From contig NC_135244.1 in the NCBI RefSeq assembly GCF_947623445.1, positions 4,526,001 through 4,590,000 on the forward strand: a stretch of 64,000 nt of DNA, read 5' to 3'. Numbering within the stretch: the stretch's first letter is position 1; the number at the start of each line of letters is the position of its first letter. The position numbers and the translations under genes are program-made. The DNA is from Clavelina lepadiformis (taxonomy: Eukaryota; Chordata; Ascidiacea; Aplousobranchia; Clavelinidae). The notes under the pieces were generated by a model, which saw only the letters and a list, made by a program, of their open reading frames with translations, was not told the origin of the DNA and ran no database searches. Shown here in pieces: positions 48,001 through 56,792 of this stretch.

Positions 48001-51000
48001 TTTGCCGACCCATTGCTAATTGCCTGATAGATAGGTAAACCCACCACTTAGATGGTAAGTCTACTTTAAGAGTTGATTAGTGTTTTCTGTCTAGTGGCAA
48101 TAGTATAATAGTGCAATAATAGTGCAATAATAGTGCAATAACAAACGTGTTTCTGTGTTGCAGATAAACGAAAGTAATGACGTAACGATGCGCTTGAACT
48201 GGTTCGACTCCGTTGACTTCTGCCGCGCGCAGGGAGCGGACCTAGTTTCAATCCACAGCGCCACAGAAGAGGAGGCGCTCTGGAACTTGGTATCTCAAGA
48301 AGGAGTTTACTCGTACGTCTACTTCTGGATCGGAATCACTGCACAAGATGAATCGGCTGGTTACGAATGGACAGATGGTAACTTATGTCTTCGTGTGCAA
48401 AGGACATTTTTGTCGTCATGATAGTATCTTTCAGCAACCCTGAATAAAAACATTAAAAATAGTTTTTCAATCTTGATTTTTTTTAATCTTTATTTTGATA
48501 TTTGAAGTGAGCATTTCATGTTTTATCTTCATCAGGTTCACCCGTCGATTACACTAATTGGGATTACGGTGAACCAAATGATCATAATGGCAATGAAAAG
48601 TGTGGAGAGGCTGGCTTAACGTGGTATTCTTAGTAAGTGAGATGATTTAGTTGAAAGAACACTCTACAACTTTTCATTTATTCTATTATTAAATTGTTAT
48701 CAATTATTGCATACTATCTACGGACTGCTGCGTCATTAACAGACGCAACAGATGCATTGAAATTGGTTTTATTCCTTTAGCTGGAACGACTTGAATTGCG
48801 ATGAGTTGAGAAACTGGGCTTGTAAAATACCTAAGAACAAAGATCCACTTCCACCACCAACTTTACCGCCACCTGGGGGAGAAGAAAATTCCCCCGATTG
48901 TGGTTTTGACGAAAACTGGGTAAAACTTATAAAAATGATTTGTGGCTTTATGAACAAACAAAGCTTACCTCAATAACGACCGGTATTTTTAATAGATCAA
49001 ATACACTACCGATTACGGAACAGAGAAATGCTACGCGTTTATAGACGCCTACACTTTCGGCTGGGCTTACGCAGAGAAAAATTGTACTGAAAAAGGTGGA
49101 CATCTTGTCGCTATTCATAGCCAAGATGAAAACTTTTTACTCCTCAGTAGAGCTACGAGAACTTTCGCCACAACTTTTTGGATAGGATTGAAGGTAAAAA
49201 TGTTTTGCTTACGAAGTAGCCCAACGTTTTAGCTCAAATATTTTTGCATGAAAAACCTTTACACTTATGTAATAGTTTGCGTAAACTTCATCATATTAGC
49301 GCACATTTTGGTTATAGATTTCTCAGTTTGTCATGGTTAAAGCCCAACAATCTTTTTCCCATTTACAGGACACTGCTGGATTTGATGGCAGATCTTTTAC
49401 TTGGGCTGATGGTTCCATTTTGGATTACGTCAATTGGGTCGACGGCGAACCGAACAACTTTGAAGATCAAGAAGGTACAAAAGCTACAAGTTTAACCCTT
49501 TCATTTCATCACATGTGACATGTTTACGGGCATACTTCGTTTTGAGTCAATAAAACATGTGTTTCAAAAAATCGTAAAAATTTTTTCTACTTTAGATTGT
49601 GCAGAAATGCACACCAACTCCGGCCAGTGGAACGACGACAACTGTGGTATTATGAACAACTTCATCTGCGAGAAATACGTTGGCTCCAGTGCAGTGACCA
49701 TCGGTCCCACCCCTAATATTATGGGAGGCTGTCCAGCAGGTGGGAAAAGTTTATGACAGTTTGGTCTCTTTTTGGGTAATACTCTGTTGATAAAAGTCTA
49801 TCGACTTTACAATATTTTACAACTAAACTAAAATACAAACAATCTACCGTCTCCAATGTTTTAGGTTTTGTTCCATATGGAAATAAATGTTGGATGTTTG
49901 GTCTTGAAAAGCTCTCTTGGGATGATGCGGTTGAAAGATGCAACAATCTTTCGGCTGCTGCAGCGGTAATACAAAATTCCCATGAGCAGGTAAGCTTTTA
50001 TGCACGTCGTACACAAAGACATCAATATGTCTATGTCTTTGGTAACATCAACTTCAATGCAAAACCGCTTATTGTTTTAAATAATTTTAGTTTCTTTCCA
50101 AACCAGTTAACCGACGACTTTATAACGCCTAAATTACCTTCCTAATGTGTTTTTGTTTATATGTTGTTTCCTTATCAACGCCTACTCGAAATTTTTAACA
50201 CTCTGTTTTACATCAGGCTTTCTTTACCAGCCAACTGCGTTCCGTTGGACAAAACGTTTGGATAGGAATGAGTGGTCAAATAGCTTACATTTACACCTGG
50301 CAGGATCAATCTGAAATCACCTACACCAACTGGAACGAATTCGAGCCAAATGGTTATTATGTAAGAATAAACATCATGAGTTAGGTTAATTGAAATGAGA
50401 ATTTGAATTTAATTTAATTAATTAACCAATAATTAATTTAAATAATTAATTAACCAATAATTAATTTAAATAATTAATCAATAATTAATTTAAATAATTA
50501 ATCAATAATTAATTTAAATAATTAATCATTAATTAATTTAATTAATCAATAATTAATTTAATTAATCGATCATTAATTCAAAATTAATTCATTTTGAATT
50601 TTTTTAAAGTTGTCCTTATGCGGTGGAAATGGAATTGTGCTGTTTTGCTTTTACGTTATATGTTATAAAATGTTTACACAACAAATGACACAGAACTATA
50701 CAAAAATAAAAAATAAAGAAATTTATCTGTTTCGTGTAAACTCGTATATCAAGATTGAATTGCTGCAACATATAGGCCTACAGATTGTGTAAATCATAAT
50801 GTTATCAACTGTAGGACGACACATGTGTAGAAGTCTCATCCAGTACCGAGACCGCCGGAAAATGGGCGGATACTTACTGCACTGACCAAAAATACTTCAC
50901 TTGCTATGCAATGAGATCTAGTTCATACCCTGACACAACCACTCCATCTGTGGATTGCCCCACTGGTTACGTGCGTTGGGGTGACGCTTGCTACAAATTG

Positions 51001-54000
51001 GTAAAGCAAGAGTCAACCTGGGACGTTGCTCAAGCAGCTTGTCAGCAAGAAGGTATGTAGGGAAATTTGCTTTCTTTCTAAAACCACACCAGATTTGCAA
51101 TGCCGTTTGATTATATGTTCTCACTGTTTTAAAATGAAGTTGACAAAGAAAACTAAAAGTTACTCCAAACGTTTGCGCTAAGGTCTGTGTTAAACTTTCG
51201 CAGTGTTTGGGCGGTTTAAGATTCAAGGCATGTTGTTTTTTTGCGATTGCAGGATCTGACGTTTATTTAGCAAGTATTACTGATGTCTATGAAAACAACT
51301 TGTTCAAAAGCTGGTTTTGGAAAGACATAACGAGCTCAGATTCAGTGTGGATTGGATTGCTCTTCAACGCAACAACGGTATTATGAACAGTACCATTATG
51401 AACTGTATTTAACCACATACATCCGCTAATGTTCAAATTTTGATATTTAATTCGTGAAGATATTTTGACAGTTGCAATATTTTTTCTAAACCAATTGTAA
51501 TAAACTCGCAATATTTTGATCAGCTTATATTTTTTATTGTTATTTAGTCGATTAATGACAAAGGCGAATCCAGTACAACCATTACCTTGGCGTGGGAGGA
51601 TGGCTGGCCTGTTGATTATACACACTGGGCGGCGGGAGAACCAAATAGTGATTTTCTGGTGACTGGATCAGGCTGCGCAATGTTCAGCAGGTGAATATAG
51701 GCTACTGCCCAGTTTATTATAGACGGAAAATTATTCCTGCCAAGGCCAGCCTGAAATGATTTTCTTCGTTTTTCACTAAGTTAAATCCTTATGTATTGTT
51801 TCGAAGAAATGACTTGAATCGTTTTGTGGCTTTTCTTTTTTCGGTTCTTTATCCTTCGAATTCTACTCTATTTTTTTTCTTCGCTTCTTCCACGCAAGTA
51901 AAAAGTGTTTTCTCTAGATCGGGATACTGGACGACCATGCCCCCATCAGCATGTTCGACGACTTCAACGGCATATGTCTGTAAGAAGTTGCTCGTTCCCG
52001 TTCCAACTACCTTCCCACCACCGACCCAAGGAAACTGCGATCCAGGCTTCATCAGCTCCGAAAACTACTGCTATTACATTGAGGTGCACTTGGTTTTCAG
52101 TTGTGGGTCGAAGTAGAAAGGAAGTTTCACAAACATTAGCGTGTGCTACTGTTAGGCAAATTTAGGATTAAGATATTTTACCGACGCTTGGTTTCTGTGA
52201 GATAATAAAAATTATTTAAAAAATAAAATGCTGTGTCCAGTATTTTGAACTGCGCTGTGTATTGGTTGGTTGATTAACAACTCGTTTAAGATAATTATTT
52301 CTTTCATCAGCCCGCCCTATCGTCAGCTAACTACAGATCTTGGCATGAGGCTGTCTATGAATGTCAGTCACGTGGTGCAACATTAGCCAGCTTTCATTCC
52401 CTGGATGAGTGCAAGCAGATTGTTGGGGCAGTGATTGATATAACTTCCCATAATATGTTTATAGGTTTATCTAGCAATGGATACGGTAAGTGTTGGATCT
52501 TTCGAAGAAAAATAACAATTTGCCGTAAAATAACAATTAACTTGTTTTTTAACGAAGCACAATCCTTTTCGAAAACTGCCAAAATCCTTTCAGTAACGAC
52601 CGGTTTTGTAAATGACTTTATCATCGAAAAGCTTGAATTCTAACCAACGAAATACTTAAATTGATCCTGTTCTGGGTCATTCATAGAGTTGATAGATTTA
52701 CGCTGATTCCGATATATATTTGCAGTTGCAAATTCCAGAAATAACAAAGATATTTGCAGATGGCTGGCAATGGGTGGACGGTAGTGGAGTTGATTTTTTC
52801 AATTGGGGGCCTGGAGAACCGAATGGACAGGGCAATGGGGAAGATTGCGTGGAGATGTATCCCTGGGACGGAAAATGGAACGATGTTGATTGTTTCAATC
52901 CAAGAGGATATATCTGCAAAAAAGCCCAAGGTCGGCAGATTGCTTTGATGTTACTGTCATTTTGAACAAAACATTTATCTCAAACTCTTCTTAATGGTGA
53001 ATAACAATCTATTCTGTCAAGGCGGACGTGGTAATGTTGTAATAACAACTGAGACAAAAAATTAACTACTGTAGTTTTGCTTGTCGGTTGTCAAAGTACT
53101 TGGCAATCTAAGTTCACTTGCTTGGTTTATTCTGTTGTTATTGGTCATTCTTGACTTTCTTCAGACTCTTCAGCTTGCGGAGGTTTGGATCCCGAAAACC
53201 GCATCGATTGCGGATATGTCGGAATCGAAGAGTCCGTCTGCTTGAGAAGATCTTGCTGCTGGGATTCTACATTCATGAATGCAAACTTCAGCGGTTGTTA
53301 CTACCCGACAGGTAAAATACTTTTCTATGGCGTCACTCACACTGCTTGGATGTCTGCCACGTGCAGTGCTCATATTCAAGACTATGTTATATGCGAATTA
53401 GCAGCAAATGTCGAACCATTTCTACAGTTTTCAAATTTACGATATTTACTAACTACTATACTAAAGCCGGTATTACGAATATTGATCTGATACCAAATTA
53501 CTTATACCTGCATTTAATTGTAACTATTTCGAATAGTGGCTACCTGCTTTAATACTTTAATAAAAACTTTTGTTTAGCGGTTATGCCGATCTAAATATAT
53601 ACTGTATAGGATGTTTTGCTACAATCGAAACTTGTCAATGGTCTACTAAATTTAATAAAAGAAATAGTACAGTACAGTATTGATGACGTAAAGATAGGCT
53701 CAGTATCAAAATGAAGATGGCAATGTACACCTTTTACAGGTAACGGATCATCAAACGTTCCCACGGGACTTCCCGTGACAGAGCCCACGGGAAACAAGGG
53801 TGGTTTAGAGACGGGTGCTATCATCGGTATAGTGATAGCAGTAATAGCCGTTATCGTAATCGTCGGGGTAGCAGTTTACTGCACCAGGTCAGATAAAGCC
53901 AAGGATCTCTCAATGCCATCAATGCCGTCAATGCCATCTTTACCGACAAGCTGGAGCATCTCCAAATCAAAACCAACAGCAGATGATAAAGTTGGCTTTG

Positions 54001-54226
54001 AAAATCCGGTGATTTCGATCGACCATGTAAGTGCAGCTTGCAAAACTTCTCAGTATTAGCTTCAGTATAGATCGACTGGTTGCGTACAATTATATCATTG
54101 TCATCAGTCACGGCTTTGTAACGTAAGCCATTCTTTTTATATTTTAAAATGCATTTTTTCCGGGTACATTTTACATTTCGCTTGAAGTAAGTTAAATTTT
54201 TGTAGGCTATGGAATCTGACACATGA
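36009..54226 (+). CDS. Large multi-CTLD type I membrane receptor (about 2506 aa), 55 exons
   Basis: I joined 55 exons by GT-AG sites and phase; their lengths total 7521 nt with no stop before TGA at 54224-54226. Exon 1 (36009-36066) encodes a signal peptide starting [13 protein letters not shown]. In order: CTLD1-5, F5/8C-1, F5/8C-2 split by a kringle, LCCL, CTLD6, CTLD7 split by an FN2 module, CTLD8-12, trefoil, TM helix and tail of about 59 residues. The predicted protein is a cell-surface multivalent lectin receptor; CTLDs 1, 5, 8, 9 and 12 keep EPN and WND calcium/mannose motifs. It resembles the mannose receptor family only in having serial CTLDs and an FN2, since the ricin-type domain is absent and the order differs. 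Linkers are Pro/Thr-rich. A few acceptors (40023, 44653, 47145) have poor pyrimidine tracts and rest mainly on frame and homology. Confidence 0.92.
36355..37261 (+). other. CTLD1 (exons 2-4)
   Basis: Exons 36355-36515, 36746-36870 and 37110-37261. The CTLD core is complete: [64 protein letters not shown] and FVCKK. EPN plus WND predicts mannose-type calcium-dependent binding. The exon 3 donor is taken as GAG|gtaga (phase 2), because it alone restores the family's SNWKP reading. Confidence 0.9.
36637..36695. repeat. A/T-tract repeat in the exon 2-3 intron of the lectin gene
   Basis: Imperfect repeats of 'aaaatttgg' and 'aaaatttgaaaa', low-complexity intronic DNA. Confidence 0.7.
37474..38408 (+). 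other. CTLD2 (exons 5-8)
   Basis: Exons 37474-37579, 37773-37881, 38046-38125 and 38296-38408. Core residues are [64 protein letters not shown] and RYICER. Neither EPN nor WND is present, so this domain probably does not bind calcium-dependent sugar. Confidence 0.88.
38639..39365 (+). other. CTLD3 (exons 9-11)
   Basis: Exons 38639-38780, 38881-39053 and 39231-39365. Core: [63 protein letters not shown] and AFICELP. The calcium-site motifs are lost and the WIGL element reads YFGL, so the role is more likely structural or for protein binding. Confidence 0.87.
39621..40230 (+). other. CTLD4 (exons 12-13)
   Basis: Exons 39621-39785 and 40024-40230. Core: [51 protein letters not shown] and TFVCKQ. 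EPN is kept, but the WND position reads WGD, so sugar binding is possible but uncertain. Confidence 0.88.
40309..40347 (+). other. Linker micro-exon (exon 14, 39 nt)
   Basis: A symmetrical phase 1-1 exon coding [13 protein letters not shown], a Thr/Pro linker between CTLD4 and CTLD5. Because it is symmetrical it could be skipped without changing frame. Confidence 0.7.
40451..41358 (+). other. CTLD5 (exons 15-18)
   Basis: Exons 40451-40518, 40612-40717, 40929-41066 and 41172-41358. Core: [66 protein letters not shown] and SVCEKK. EPN and WND are both kept. Exon 18 continues into a Cys-rich linker (NCNSNEACC) leading to the first discoidin domain. Confidence 0.88.
41516..43035 (+). other. F5/8 type C (discoidin) domain 1 (exons 19-22)
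   Basis: Exons 41516-41643, 42327-42448, 42522-42644 and 42894-43035, with borders in phase 1, 0, 0 and a phase-1 end. Landmarks: [69 protein letters not shown], and the closing RLEYIGC. This undisturbed domain is the reference for intron positions in the next one. F5/8C folds bind phospholipids, glycans or proteins. Confidence 0.9.
43500..43959 (+). other. Kringle domain (exons 24-25), inside F5/8C-2
   Basis: Exons 43500-43617 and 43826-43959. All six kringle cysteines are present, in [53 protein letters not shown] and the final VCP. The pair begins and ends in phase 1, the usual class for mobile kringle modules. Confidence 0.92.
43950..44031. repeat. TTTAG repeat with duplicated exon 25 splice donor
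   Basis: The exon-end/donor string tgtccaagtaagtttag occurs at about 43953 and again at about 44001, separated by TTTAG-unit repeats. Only the first copy fits the reading frame; the second lies in the intron. Confidence 0.75.
44996..45582 (+). other. LCCL domain (exons 29-31)
   Basis: Exons 44996-45108, 45321-45454 and 45542-45582. Signature: [43 protein letters not shown], then [12 protein letters not shown] and a closing [12 protein letters not shown] modules occur in cochlin, vitrin and Limulus factor C and often pair with discoidin domains. Confidence 0.9.
45800..46521 (+). other. CTLD6 (exons 32-34)
   Basis: Exons 45800-45979, 46077-46195 and 46356-46521. Core: [67 protein letters not shown] and YMCKKE. 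WND is kept, but the EPN site reads EPK. Exon 34 ends with a Pro-rich linker. Confidence 0.88.
46774..47880 (+). other. CTLD7 interrupted by an FN2 module (exons 35-38, part)
   Basis: Exons 46774-46901 and 47146-47287 give the first part: [42 protein letters not shown] and HWDKDEP. Exon 47454-47642 starts with the FN2 module and then returns to CTLD sequence ([13 protein letters not shown]). Exon 47801-47955 completes it with [19 protein letters not shown] and then opens CTLD8. The position equivalent to WND reads FWKIEVC, so no calcium site is expected. Confidence 0.86.
47454..47600 (+). other. Fibronectin type II module inside CTLD7
   Basis: The module reads [16 protein letters not shown], then [10 protein letters not shown] and GAWINC: four cysteines and the aromatic positions of an FN2 domain. 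Exon 37 begins in phase 1, the usual FN2 class. FN2 modules bind collagen or gelatin in the mannose receptor family and in MMP2/9; whether this one does is unknown. Confidence 0.9.
47881..48919 (+). other. CTLD8 (exons 38-41)
   Basis: It starts late in exon 38 ([16 protein letters not shown]), with exons 48164-48377, 48536-48632 and 48781-48919. Core: [55 protein letters not shown] and NWACK. EPN and WND are both present. Exon 41 ends in a Pro-rich linker ([12 protein letters not shown]). Confidence 0.88.
48890..49739 (+). other. CTLD9 (exons 41-44)
   Basis: It begins with DCGFDENW at the end of exon 41, then exons 48996-49193, 49369-49474 and 49596-49739. Core: [60 protein letters not shown] and FICEKY. 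Full EPN and WND motifs predict calcium-dependent mannose-type binding. Confidence 0.89.
49728..50905 (+). other. CTLD10 (exons 44-47)
   Basis: It begins with GGCPAG at the end of exon 44. Exons 49865-49989 ([20 protein letters not shown]) and 50217-50360 ([19 protein letters not shown]) follow, then the first part of 50815-51052 ([22 protein letters not shown]). EPN is kept; WND reads WAD. The intron between exons 46 and 47 holds an A+T-rich minisatellite. Confidence 0.87.
50400..50585. repeat. A+T-rich minisatellite, about 24-bp unit, in the CTLD10 intron
   Basis: Tandem near-identical units of the form aataattaatttaaa followed by taattaatc. Each unit is itself nearly palindromic and full of TAAT cores. 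About five to seven units, with decay at the edges. Confidence 0.85.
50950..51990 (+). other. CTLD11 (exons 47-50)
   Basis: It starts in exon 47 ([24 protein letters not shown]) and continues in 51253-51377 (VWIGLLFN), 51548-51690 ([26 protein letters not shown]) and early exon 50 ([17 protein letters not shown]). EPN is kept; the WND position reads WTT. Confidence 0.87.
51918..52930 (+). other. CTLD12 (exons 50-52)
   Basis: It starts in exon 50 ([16 protein letters not shown]), then exons 52311-52485 ([25 protein letters not shown]) and 52760-52930 ([37 protein letters not shown]). EPN and WND are both intact. It is the membrane-proximal lectin domain. Confidence 0.9.
53165..53311 (+). other. 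Trefoil (P-type) domain (exon 53)
   Basis: A single phase 1-1 exon encodes [30 protein letters not shown] and GCYYPT. The six-cysteine trefoil pattern with the CCWD core is complete. Trefoil domains occur in secreted mucosal peptides and in some membrane proteins; here it sits between the last CTLD and the membrane. Confidence 0.93.
53740..54226 (+). other. Juxtamembrane, TM helix and cytoplasmic tail (exons 54-55)
   Basis: Exon 53740-54026 codes a Thr/Pro-rich stalk, a TM helix ([20 protein letters not shown]) followed by CTRSDKAK as stop-transfer, a short Met-Pro-Ser repeat ([12 protein letters not shown]) and [12 protein letters not shown]. Exon 55 (54206-54226) adds AMESDT and the stop. 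FENP resembles an NPxY-type endocytic motif but lacks the Tyr. The tail has no ITAM or ITIM. Confidence 0.88.
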
Positions 54227-54333
54227 CAAGTGGTGAAGTTTCTTCTCTTTTCTTCTGTCGCATGCCATTTTCTGATCCTGTCGTCGACGTGTTAAACAAT
54301 CAAGTTATTATTGTAGTATATGACGATCTTCAA

Positions 54334-54339
54334 AATAAA
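54334..54339 (+). terminator. Probable polyA signal of the lectin receptor gene
   Basis: AATAAA about 108 bases after the stop codon, with T-rich sequence before it. It is the first canonical hexamer downstream. Confidence 0.6.
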
Positions 54340-55841
54340 TTTGGCTTAATAATCGTTGAAAAAGTGTCATAACCAAGTTATCCTCACCACAGTTATTGAG
54401 ACTTGATTAGACCATCACTTGGTATTAAGTTGATGTTCTTGCAGGATAATACTAACAAACTACATGTATGTTTGCTTTTAGTTTTGTAAGTCGTGAAGTT
54501 AGTTACACTGTCGGCCCTGTTGGAGCCAAGCAGATATTGTTGGCAAAGGATAACTGCAGTAGCCTACGAAGCCGTATATTCACAAGTGGATCTTAAGCTG
54601 ACTCCTTTACGCTCTATCTTGTGGTCTTTATATGGATTAAACAAAACTAAGTTTGAAGTCACTCTCAAAATATAAAGTTATTCGATTTTTTTAAATGTTA
54701 CTTCAAAGTAAATCTTTACAAAATTAAATCAAACGTTGAAAAAAATAATGATATCAAGAGAAAAACGAAAAACGAAAAAGGCGGGAAACTTGTGGAACTG
54801 ATTTGAGGAATTGCAAATAAGTAACTGGTAACTGGTAATCGGCTTCACGTTTTGAATAAATACACAGCAGCGAAGCGGTAACCAGCAGCATGCCGGTGTT
54901 TCGTACTTTTGAAAGGGATTCGTTAAGAAGTGTTTGCAAAACAAGTCTACGGTGTACATACAGATAATACACTTTTGAAAGGATAGATTGCTATAAGACG
55001 CAAGGACGTGGCGAGCAAGATGCAGGATAAACAAAACGGCATATTGCAATATAAATATACGTTATGAAATGGTTTGCGTTGATAAAAGAAACTGTTATTG
55101 ATTAGTAGTCATATAAGGGCGTGTTCAGCCAATCTCTAGTTATTTGTTATTGTCTGTTGCTTGGGTGAAAAAGGAACTTCAAGTTCAGATGCAGTAGCCA
55201 ATACCCGAGTAACGAGGCATATAAAATTAAAATTTTTCCACAACTTATATAATCGTCAAGGTCTTTAATTTACTGCTGTGGGGCAAAACGGCAATAAATT
55301 GTGGGTATATGCTCACACCATGGAGGTCACAACGTATAATTTTTGATACAAAACATTCGTTTCATTTCATAACATTTCATCGATACTTGTACGATAAATC
55401 AGTGCGGTATTTATTGTGGATAACTCTTGTTTTGTCATTTGTTTTCTCATCATTTTAATGCTTTTTAGCCAAAAATTACGCCGTTCTTATAAAATTCCGT
55501 ATTAAATCCCTTCTCGTTGCCTTAAATTACAGTTTTCCTGCGATTGACAAGCCGCTATAAACATCCTGTGCCACTTAGTAAATGATAATAATTACCGAAT
55601 TTAAATATGTTACATTTAGGTTATATGCTTGTACTACGATAGCCTCAGGAAAATTATAGGATTAATAATTTAATTAATATTTGAAGTCTGCATATTTATT
55701 ATCCGTTAATAGCACGGATTAGTTAAGAACAGACAAAATACGCAAATTCAACAATTTTATACATAGGTCGCTTGAACAAACGTCAGTACATATTGACATA
55801 AGCAGCACTGAAAAGAACATAAAGATTAGAAGTTCAGCTAT
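54340..55841. other. Intergenic DNA between the lectin receptor and the 7TM gene
   Basis: No exon or repeat is supported; the end is the likely promoter of the 7TM gene. Confidence 0.4.
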
Positions 55842-56792
55842 ATGGAGAACAGGACGGAATTTTCAGGTTATGTAATGCAGCCGCTGTTTTACATCAACGC
55901 ACTTCATACTTTGATAGCACTGTACTCTTTAATTGCTTTGATCATTTATGAAATGAAGACTTTGCCAAAAAATTGGGACGTTTATATCAAAGATGGAAGT
56001 TTGACATCGAAAGGAATGCGTTTGCTGCCAGAGATCGTGTGTTTAGCAAGCAATGTTTTCCTATTCGCTCTTTTCTTTTACTTCTGGATACCTGACGAGA
56101 TTTTGATTGCATCAGACTTCGACTCTTGTCAAACATCGTTTTTTACTCAGCTCGTCTTGATGACAGCATCTTTCACTTCGCTATATCTGGTGATGTGGAT
56201 CCGTTTGAGATACTTTTACATTCATCCATTAACGCGTCACTTAACGTCATCCTGCACCAGGATCCTCTGTGTCGCTTCCGTCTGCATCCTCTTGCTTGGA
56301 TTTTGCGTGATAATTATCGGTACTTCCGCATCCGTCTCCCTGAGGAGGCGAGGAAACACCTGCGTCATTGTCAGCGGTAAACTCATGGTTGATGTTGCTA
56401 CGTCAATGCTGGCCTGGCACTTTCCAGGATTTCATATCGTTGTAAGCGGTCTTTTTGCGTATCCTATTTACAAGAAAAGAAAGTATCAAGAAACAGCATC
56501 GATAGGAAACAAAGATTTTTTTTCTGTGCTGAGAAAGTTGTTTGTCGTCGCATTTGTTTTGATTTTGGTTGACGGATCAAGAACGGCACTTCAAATCGTA
56601 TTCCGAAATAATCGTTTGGCGAGACGGACCAGTCTAGAAGCGAGTTTTCTCATCCGTCTTGTTATAACAATTTGCAGTTTTTCCGACTGGAAAGCTCGAT
56701 TGTGTCCTTGGAGGAAGTCGACCCAGATCTCCGCTATGGACAATAGTTTTCAAACCCGAGAGCCAAGCTCGTCTATTCCACCAAGTGCATGA
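55842..56792 (+). CDS. Intronless seven-TM receptor-like protein (316 aa)
   Basis: A single uninterrupted frame from ATG to TGA. The N-terminus is short and holds an N-glycosylation site (NRT, residue 3). Seven hydrophobic segments are visible, at about residues 16-38, 60-82, 99-125, 139-162, 185-210, 230-252 and 268-287. TM3 ends in a basic/aromatic run (MWIRLRYFY) where rhodopsin-class receptors carry DRY. TM7 has no NPxxY; it runs into FSDWKARLCPWRK, which looks like a helix-8 region. The tail is short and Ser/Pro-rich. Topology suggests a GPCR-like chemoreceptor or orphan 7TM family, but I do not recognise the subfamily. Intron loss in a region of intron-rich genes suggests expansion by retroposition, as in many chemoreceptor families. 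A candidate polyA signal lies at 57032-57037. Confidence 0.75.
   Translation: MENRTEFSGYVMQPLFYINALHTLIALYSLIALIIYEMKTLPKNWDVYIKDGSLTSKGMRLLPEIVCLASNVFLFALFFYFWIPDEILIASDFDSCQTSFFTQLVLMTASFTSLYLVMWIRLRYFYIHPLTRHLTSSCTRILCVASVCILLLGFCVIIIGTSASVSLRRRGNTCVIVSGKLMVDVATSMLAWHFPGFHIVVSGLFAYPIYKKRKYQETASIGNKDFFSVLRKLFVVAFVLILVDGSRTALQIVFRNNRLARRTSLEASFLIRLVITICSFSDWKARLCPWRKSTQISAMDNSFQTREPSSSIPPSA

Noticed and set aside
53851-54222. 123-codon minus-strand frame
   Set aside because: Antisense to the TM and tail exon of the lectin gene; a shadow.
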